The translations under genes and the position numbers were made by a program. Under the pieces are notes generated by a model. It was not told the origin of the DNA, did no database searches, and worked only from the letters and a program-made list of their open reading frames with translations. DNA of 8,331 bases. Source: an uncultured Anaerolineales bacterium. Lineage in GTDB: Bacteria > Chloroflexota > Anaerolineae > Anaerolineales > Villigracilaceae. This document shows, one piece after another, positions 1-6,092 of the stretch (position 1 is its first letter; every line of letters starts with the position of its first letter). The stretch covers positions 1 through 8,331 of the forward strand of contig CALLJA010000525.1 in assembly GCA_938008865.1 (NCBI GenBank), given 5' to 3'.

Positions 1-1812
1 GCCGCCACCCCCACCACCGCCCCGGCCGAACCGGCCGCCACCGAAGTCCAGGCCACCGAAGCGCCCGCCACCGAGGCGCCCGCCGACGCGAATACCCTGC
101 CCCGTGAAGAGACCCTGTACTTCAACGGCCAGCAGTGGGGCGCAGTCGTATGCTGGAACCCCTACTCCTCGAACTGCAATAACGCCCTGGGAATTGCCCA
201 GCAGGACAACGCCCGCGTAACCATGTTCGAGACGCCGTACCTGTACAACATGCTCGACGGCCAGCAGTATCCCCTGCTCGCCGACGGCCCGTACACCTGG
301 AACGATACGCAGACCGAACTGACCTTCAAGATCAAGGCTGCTGCGAAGTGGAGCGATGGCACCCCCGTCACCGCTGAAGACGTCGCCTACACCTGGGCCA
401 GCCACGTCAAGTACAACACCCCCACCGGCTCCGGCAACAAGGATTTCATCGACACCATCGAAGCTGTCGATCCCCAGACCGTGGTGATCAAGGCCAAACT
501 CGATGCTGACGGCAAATCCGTCAACCCGCTGATCGTGGCCGCCTACGTGAGCACCAACTACGTCATTCAAAAGGCCTGGACCGAGACCCTCGAAGCGCGC
601 TCCGCTGACGCGGCCGCCTTCCTGGCCGACCCCGCTGAAGATGCCGTCTACTCCGGCCCCTACCACAAGTTCTTCGCCGACGAGACCAAGGTCGTCTTCG
701 TGCGCGATGACAATTACTGGGGTCAGGATGCCTCCATGTGGGGCAAGCTGCCTGCGCCCAAGTACCTGGCGCACACCATCTTCAAAGACAATGCCGCCGG
801 CTTCACCGCCCTCAAGGCCGGTGAGGTGGACGTCAGCCAGCAGTTCAACGCCAACATCCAGGACCTGTGGCTGAAGGACAACCTGCCGGTCTCGACCTAC
901 CTGCCCGAGGCCCCCTACGGCATCGGCGCCAGCCTCCCGACCGCCTTCTTCAACCTGAAGTCCAACGGTCTGGACAATGTCAACATCCGCAAGGCCATCG
1001 CCATGGCCGTTGACTACGACACGATCATTGCCAACGCGATGACCAATCAGTCGGCCACCTTCACCCAGGTTCCGCGCTCGCTCATGAACCCGACCGCTGG
1101 TGAGCAGGCCCTCTACAACCACGACACTGTCAAGGACCTGCAGTGGGCTGGCAAGGATTACGAAGGCGCCAAGGCGCTGCTCGACGAAGCTGGCGCCAAG
1201 GACACCGACGGCGACGGCTGGCGCGAATACAACGGCGCGAAGCTCAGCTACGTGGCCACCTGCCCGAACGGCTGGTCCGACTGGCAAGCCGCCATCGAGG
1301 TTGTTGCTGCCGCTGGCAAGGAAATCGGCATCGAAATCACCACCAACTACCCCGAATGGTCCGTGTACCAGACCGTCGTCACCAAGTCTGACGCTCCCCT
1401 GCCCGAAGGCTACGACATCTTCATGATGTGGTCCGACGGCGCCGGCCCCACCCAGCCGTGGTCTCGCATCCGCAAGATGATGAGCTCCGAATTCGTGGGC
1501 ATGGCCAGCAACTGGAACGGCAACTGGGGCCAGTACTCGAACCCGGCCGCCGATGAGATCATCAAGGCCATCCCGACCGAGACCGATCCCGCCAAGTTGA
1601 ACGAGATGTACACCGAACTGGTCAAGATCTACCTGACCGACGTGCCCTCCTTCACCTTGATGTACCGCCCGCAATCCTTCCACGCTGTGAACGAATCCGT
1701 GTGGACGAACTTCCCGCACGAGGGCGACGGCACCACTCCGCCCGTCCCGCCGCTGGATATGACTGACGGCTGGGGCATCGCGGGCCTCTATAACCTGACG
1801 CTCGTCAAGTAA
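1..1812 (+). CDS. ABC transporter substrate-binding lipoprotein, family 5 (SBP_bac_5), 5'-truncated
   Basis: This is the extracellular receptor of the importer encoded just downstream. The frame is open from base 1 to TAA at 1810-1812, giving 603 visible residues; signal peptide and lipobox are cut off. Residues 1-31 form an Ala/Thr/Pro/Glu-rich linker typical of membrane-tethered binding proteins, followed by the mature domain starting near REETLYFNGQQWG (36-48). Family-5 hallmarks are WSDGTPVTAEDV (117-128), DNYWG (237-241) and NIRKAIAMAVD (328-338). A DTDGDGWRE loop (401-409) has calcium-loop-like acidic spacing, a common feature of the family. Cys51 and Cys59 could form a disulfide in the exported protein. 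The first ATG in the window (223) lies inside the conserved domain and is not the start. Family 5 binds peptides, nickel or oligosaccharides; the beta-mannosidase neighbour and the many Trp/Tyr residues favour a sugar ligand, probably a manno-oligosaccharide. The family is certain, the ligand inferred. Confidence 0.95.
   Translation, partial: AATPTTAPAEPAATEVQATEAPATEAPADANTLPREETLYFNGQQWGAVVCWNPYSSNCNNALGIAQQDNARVTMFETPYLYNMLDGQQYPLLADGPYTWNDTQTELTFKIKAAAKWSDGTPVTAEDVAYTWASHVKYNTPTGSGNKDFIDTIEAVDPQTVVIKAKLDADGKSVNPLIVAAYVSTNYVIQKAWTETLEARSADAAAFLADPAEDAVYSGPYHKFFADETKVVFVRDDNYWGQDASMWGKLPAPKYLAHTIFKDNAAGFTALKAGEVDVSQQFNANIQDLWLKDNLPVSTYLPEAPYGIGASLPTAFFNLKSNGLDNVNIRKAIAMAVDYDTIIANAMTNQSATFTQVPRSLMNPTAGEQALYNHDTVKDLQWAGKDYEGAKALLDEAGAKDTDGDGWREYNGAKLSYVATCPNGWSDWQAAIEVVAAAGKEIGIEITTNYPEWSVYQTVVTKSDAPLPEGYDIFMMWSDGAGPTQPWSRIRKMMSSEFVGMASNWNGNWGQYSNPAADEIIKAIPTETDPAKLNEMYTELVKIYLTDVPSFTLMYRPQSFHAVNESVWTNFPHEGDGTTPPVPPLDMTDGWGIAGLYNLTLVK
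37..81 (+). repeat. Three 15-bp tandem repeats encoding the ATEAP lipoprotein linker
   Basis: Units 37-51, 52-66 and 67-81 each begin GCCACCGA and encode ATEVQ, ATEAP and ATEAP. The second and third differ at one synonymous position (GAA/GAG). They form the flexible tether between the lipid anchor and the binding domain. Such linkers readily expand or contract by slippage. Confidence 0.75.
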
Positions 1813-1830
1813 AAGGCAAGCCAGTAAGAA

Positions 1831-1868
1831 GACAGCCATGTTCCAGGGACGGACGGAACATGGCTGTC
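1831..1868 (+). promoter_or_regulatory. Perfect 14-bp inverted repeat (RNA hairpin) between binding-protein and permease genes
   Basis: GACAGCCATGTTCC (1831-1844) pairs perfectly with GGAACATGGCTGTC (1855-1868) around a 10-nt loop. The hairpin begins 18 nt after the binding-protein stop codon and ends 14 nt before the permease ribosome-binding site. No T-run follows, so it is not a standard intrinsic terminator. In E. coli, REP hairpins between malE and malF protect the upstream mRNA and help make binding protein outnumber the membrane subunits; a similar role is the simplest inference. A DNA operator is the alternative reading. Confidence 0.75.
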
Positions 1869-1882
1869 CATTATCTAACCGT

Positions 1883-1888
1883 GAGGTG
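1883..1888 (+). promoter_or_regulatory. Shine-Dalgarno GAGGTG that sets the GTG start of the first permease
   Basis: GAGGTG matches the anti-SD core and sits 4 nt before GTG at 1893. The upstream in-frame ATG at 1860 lies inside the right arm of the hairpin and has no comparable SD at suitable distance, so initiation at 1893 is preferred. Confidence 0.7.
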
Positions 1889-1892
1889 CCGC

Positions 1893-2897
1893 GTGAAGGG
1901 ATATTGGAAGTACTTCCTTAATAAGCTGGGATGGTTCTTGGTGACGTTCGTTTTTGCATTCCTGCTGAACTTTATTCTGCCGCGCCTGATGCCGGGCGAC
2001 CCGGTGGCGGCCATCGTATCGAGGCTGGCCCAGGGCATGAGCAACGCATCGGGGGTCCAGGCCATTTATCAGCAGTATGCCGACCTTTTCGGGACCAACA
2101 AGCCCATGCTTGAACAATTCTTCCTGTACGTGAGGAATGTTTTTCATGGCGACTTTGGCCTCTCTTTCAGCCAATATCCCCGGCCCGTCGCGGACGTGCT
2201 AAGAGCCTCCATCGGCTGGACGGTCGCGCTCCAGTTCCCCGCCATCATCGTCGGCTGGTTGATCGGGAACACGCTCGGCGCGCTGGCCGCCTACCTCAAA
2301 GGCAGTTTCGACAAGATCCTGATGCCCATCAGTATTTTCATCAGCAACCTGCCCCAGTTTGGCATGGCAGTCATCCTGCTGGTGGTGTTTGCGGTCAACC
2401 TGAAATGGTTCCCCACCTCGGGCGGGTACGGGTTCGACCTGCTTCCCAGTTTCACCTGGCCCTTCATTTGGTCGGCGATCACCCATTACCAGTTGCCGTT
2501 CTGGTCGATCGTGCTAATCGCCATTGGCGGCCAGGCCATCGGCATGCGCTCCATGGCTATTTATGAACTGAACGCAGATTACGTGAAATACAGCCGTTTC
2601 ATGGGCATCAAAGACCGCAAGATCATCGGCTACGTGTTCCGCAACGCCATGCTCCCGCAGATCACCGGCCTGGCGCTCTCCATCGGCACCATGGTGGGCG
2701 GCGCACTGGTGGCGGAGATCATCTTCAGTTATCCCGGTCTCGGCACCACGCTGCTGAGCGGCGTCATGGGACAGGATTACCCGCTTATCTCGGCCTCCAC
2801 GCTGATCATCACCATGATGGTGTTGACCGCGAACTTCCTGCTCGAAATCCTCTATGGCATCATTGACCCGCGTATCAAAGCGGCGCAGGCCGACTAG
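1893..2897 (+). CDS. ABC transporter permease, DppB/OppB type
   Basis: This is one of the two inner-membrane channel subunits of the importer. From GTG at 1893 it gives 334 residues, a usual length for the family. The N-terminal membrane segment (about 14-30) is followed at once by RLMPGDPV (31-38), the typical DppB signature. About five more hydrophobic segments follow, near 108-130, 140-168, 195-222, 258-280 and 295-322. The cytoplasmic EAA loop that docks onto the ATPases spans about 227-255 (NADYVKYSRFMGI through RNAMLP), YPGLG lies at 280-284, and the protein ends with a DPR motif. An ATG at 1860 would add 11 residues (MAVHYLTVRCR) encoded partly by the hairpin arm. These look like translated leader rather than protein, and the SD favours 1893. 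TAG at 2895 overlaps the SD of the next gene, suggesting coupled translation. Confidence 0.93.
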   Translation: MKGYWKYFLNKLGWFLVTFVFAFLLNFILPRLMPGDPVAAIVSRLAQGMSNASGVQAIYQQYADLFGTNKPMLEQFFLYVRNVFHGDFGLSFSQYPRPVADVLRASIGWTVALQFPAIIVGWLIGNTLGALAAYLKGSFDKILMPISIFISNLPQFGMAVILLVVFAVNLKWFPTSGGYGFDLLPSFTWPFIWSAITHYQLPFWSIVLIAIGGQAIGMRSMAIYELNADYVKYSRFMGIKDRKIIGYVFRNAMLPQITGLALSIGTMVGGALVAEIIFSYPGLGTTLLSGVMGQDYPLISASTLIITMMVLTANFLLEILYGIIDPRIKAAQAD

Positions 2898-2900
2898 GAG
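2896..2900 (+). promoter_or_regulatory. Shine-Dalgarno AGGAG fused to the stop codon of the first permease
   Basis: The stop TAG (2895-2897) runs directly into AGGAG, which is 9 nt before ATG 2910. A ribosome terminating on the first permease therefore sits on the initiation site of the second. The same arrangement recurs at 4158-4163. Confidence 0.75.
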
Positions 2901-2909
2901 AGTATTGTC

Positions 2910-4160
2910 ATGAAACATACCCTTCAACAGATTTTTCGCTCTCCAAAATTCGTGGTCGGCTTTTCCATTTTTATGGCAATCCTGCTGATCGTGCTTATTT
3001 ATCCGCTCTTTATCACCGATTCTCCGCTGAAGATCATCGGCCAGGGCACATTCTTCCCGCCCGGCATCTACGTCAGCGCCTACGACAGCCTTGGGGCCCC
3101 CAAGTTCACCCTGAACCTGACGGATGCAGCCGCCAAGCGCGTGGCCGACAAATTGGGCGACCAGGAACGGGCCGACATCCGCGATTGGCTCGTAGCGGAT
3201 GGGATCCCCGAAACCGAGATTGACATCCACAACACCGAGAAACTCCTGGAACAATGGGCTCAAAACTATGACCCCAACAAGAAAATCCCGGGAATGACCT
3301 TTGCCAAGCAGCGCTACTACCAAAGGCTGGATGAGTCTCTCAAGGGTCTTCTCTCCAAAGAGGGAGCGATCATCGCTCAAAAGAATACGGAGACAGGCGC
3401 GCTTGAAGAAGCAGAGATCATCAACCAGACCGATTACGTCAACATCGACCAGGTCGCTAGTGTCCGCGTTCTGCCGCTCGGGACCGACAATTTTGGCCGC
3501 GACGTATTGACCGAACTGGTCGCCGCCACCCGTACCTCCCTGCAAATTGGCCTGGTGGCCGGGCTGGTCGCCACCCTGATCGGCCTGACCCTTGGCCTGC
3601 TGGCAGGATACATAGGCGGCACGGTGGACGACATTATCAATTTCGTCACCAACCTGTTCATCGTCATCCCCAGTTTCGTGCTGTTAATCCTCATTTCCTA
3701 CAGTGTCGGGCAGGAATCGCGCGGCGCCTTCCTGGTGGCAACGGTGATCGGCCTGACGGCCTGGCCCTGGACGGCCAGGGCGGTGCGCGCGCAGGTGATC
3801 TCGCTGCGCAACCGCGACCACGTCAACCTGTCCAAGTTGTCGGGGCACTCGATCGTCCACATCATCCTCACCGACATCCTGCCCTATATTGCCTCGTACG
3901 TCATCATGGCGCTGATCCTGCAAATCTCCTCTGGCATCCTGGCGGAGGCGGGCTTGTCGATCCTGGGGCTGGGCCCCAAGACGACGGAGGTTCCCACCCT
4001 GGGCCTGATGATGAACTGGGCCATGATCTACCAGGCCCACGTCCAGGGACGCTGGTGGGCCTACTTCCCCGTGCTTATGACCATCGCCCTGATCACTTTT
4101 TCGATGAACCTGATGAACACGGGCCTCGACCAGGTGTTCAACCCCGCCCTGCGAGATTAG
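2910..4160 (+). CDS. ABC transporter permease, DppC/OppC type, with enlarged extracytoplasmic loop
   Basis: This is the second channel subunit, 416 residues long against about 300 for ordinary DppC. A first membrane segment (about 14-35) is followed by a long hydrophilic, charged stretch, then LGTDNFGRDVL (190-200), the DppC hallmark that normally lies near residue 70-80, and about five further membrane segments including a GLTLGLLAGYIGG stretch. The extra 110 or so residues (roughly 60-175, predicted largely helical by eye) must face outside the cell if standard topology holds, on the binding-protein side. The EAA loop near 300-312 reads NRDHVNLSKLSG, so the usual paired alanines are Leu-Ser, while the glycine is kept. 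The protein ends FNPALRD, as expected. The start is supported by AGGAG 9 nt upstream. The gene follows the first permease by 12 nt. Function is secure; the role of the insertion is unknown. Confidence 0.94.
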   Translation: MKHTLQQIFRSPKFVVGFSIFMAILLIVLIYPLFITDSPLKIIGQGTFFPPGIYVSAYDSLGAPKFTLNLTDAAAKRVADKLGDQERADIRDWLVADGIPETEIDIHNTEKLLEQWAQNYDPNKKIPGMTFAKQRYYQRLDESLKGLLSKEGAIIAQKNTETGALEEAEIINQTDYVNIDQVASVRVLPLGTDNFGRDVLTELVAATRTSLQIGLVAGLVATLIGLTLGLLAGYIGGTVDDIINFVTNLFIVIPSFVLLILISYSVGQESRGAFLVATVIGLTAWPWTARAVRAQVISLRNRDHVNLSKLSGHSIVHIILTDILPYIASYVIMALILQISSGILAEAGLSILGLGPKTTEVPTLGLMMNWAMIYQAHVQGRWWAYFPVLMTIALITFSMNLMNTGLDQVFNPALRD

Positions 4161-4163
4161 GAG
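4159..4163 (+). promoter_or_regulatory. Shine-Dalgarno AGGAG fused to the stop codon of the second permease
   Basis: TAG (4158-4160) overlaps AGGAG, 7 nt before ATG 4171. This is the same stop/SD fusion as at 2895-2900 and supports coupled translation of permease and ATPase. Confidence 0.75.
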
Positions 4164-4170
4164 ATACACA

Positions 4171-5185
4171 ATGGCGAACACCATGTTAGAGGTGCATGAA
4201 CTGACGACCAAATACGTCACCCGCTTCCGCGAGGACGTATACGCCGTCGACCACGTCTCCCTCAAGGTCGAGGAGGGAAAGTCTCTGGGCATCGCGGGCG
4301 AGTCGGGCTGCGGAAAATCCACGCTGGCGCTCAGCCTGATGGGATACTACTTTCCCCCGCTGCACTATATGAGCGGCGATATCCTCATCAACGGCACCAA
4401 CATCTCCGGCATGAAGCCCGACGACGTCCGCAAGTCGATCCTGGGACGCGAGATCGCCTACATCCCCCAGGCAGCGATGAACGCGCTCAACCCCACCCAA
4501 AAGATCATCCACTTCATCGAAGACGTCATCCTGGAGCACGACCTGTATGTGACCAAAAAGGACATCTACGAGCGGGCGCGCAAACTATTCGAGACCGTGG
4601 GCCTGCCGGCCGAAGTGCTGGAAAAATACCCCGTGGAACTCTCGGGCGGCATGAAACAGCGCACGGTCATCGCGGTGTCGGTGCTGCTGCTGCCCAAGGT
4701 GCTGATCGCTGATGAGCCATCCTCCGCGCTGGACGTCACCTCCCAGAAGATGGTCATCAAGATGCTGAAGCAGTTGATGGAAGCGGGCTTCATCAGTTCA
4801 ATGATCTTCATCACGCACGAACTCCCGCTGCTCTACAACGTGACCGACGACATCATGGTCATGTACGCCGGGCAGATCGTGGAGAAGGCTGGCGCGCAGG
4901 AAGCCGTGTTCGACCCGCTGCACCCCTACTCGAAGGGTCTGATGGGCTCAATTATCGTGCCTGAAAAAGGCCTGCGCGACGTCAAGCTGACGGCCATCCC
5001 CGGCGTGCCGCCCAACCTCAAGAAACCGCCCATGGGCTGCCGCTTCGCCGAACGCTGCAAACTGGCCAAGCCCGAGTGCCGTGTGACCTCCGTCCCGCTG
5101 CGCGATGCGGGCAATGGCCGCACGTACCGCTGCATCCTGTCGGAAAATGAATTGAGAGAGGCGTATGCCCGGGAGGCTTTCCAAA

Positions 5186-5196
<11 letters not shown>
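4171..5196 (+). CDS. ABC transporter ATP-binding protein, DppD/OppD type
   Basis: This is a cytoplasmic ATPase subunit that energises import. Its 341 residues match DppD/OppD proteins. Motifs in order are Walker A GESGCGKST (43-51), Q-loop Gln100 in YIPQAAMNALNP, signature LSGGMKQR (157-164), Walker B and D-loop LIADEPSSALD (178-188), and switch His216 in FITHE. All catalytic residues are present. The C-terminal oligopeptide-transporter extension includes HPYSKGL, IPGVPP and GCRFAERC, with cysteines at 290, 296, 303 and 321. In some DppD proteins this pattern is reported to hold a [4Fe-4S] cluster; here that is inferred from spacing only. The start follows AGGAG by 7 nt. The 3' end overlaps the next gene by 11 nt. 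It should pair with the following ATPase as a heterodimer. Confidence 0.96.
5171..5176 (+). promoter_or_regulatory. Shine-Dalgarno GGGAGG that sets the start of the second ATPase
   Basis: GGGAGG lies 9 nt before ATG 5186, inside the last codons of the preceding ATPase gene. An in-frame ATG at 5165 precedes it and would add MPGRLSK, but has only a weaker purine stretch upstream (GAGAGAGG), so 5186 is preferred. Confidence 0.6.
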
Positions 5197-5998
<802 letters not shown>

Positions 5999-6027
5999 AA
6001 ATTCATGAACATCCGCTCAAGGCGGCC

Positions 6028-6065
6028 CTCCCGCCGCCATGCATGGCGGCGGGAGTTATTTTTTT
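6028..6065 (+). terminator. Strong Rho-independent terminator after the importer operon
   Basis: A 12-bp GC-rich perfect stem, CTCCCGCCGCCA (6028-6039) with TGGCGGCGGGAG (6044-6055), has a TGCA loop and is followed by TTATTTTTTT (6056-6065). It lies 29 nt after the last importer stop codon and ends 27 nt before the mannosidase start. An upstream GGCGGC (6021-6026) can alternatively pair with GCCGCC (6033-6038) in the left arm, a possible but weak antiterminator. The full 28 bp is a perfect palindrome, so an operator role is not excluded. Confidence 0.9.
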
Positions 6066-6092
6066 CAAAATTCAAATTCGCAAGGATGACCA

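Noticed and set aside
223..225. ATG 223 as start of the binding protein
   Set aside because: The frame is open and clearly coding from base 1, with a lipoprotein linker and conserved mature N-terminus upstream of this methionine.
2514..3545. 343-codon minus-strand open frame across the two permease genes
   Set aside because: It spans the joint of two well-supported genes on the other strand and has no recognisable motif or membrane pattern.
3764..3781. 7-bp hairpin (GCCCTGG / CCAGGGC) inside the second permease
   Set aside because: It encodes conserved permease residues (WPWTARA region) and is short; GC-rich coding DNA gives such stems by chance.
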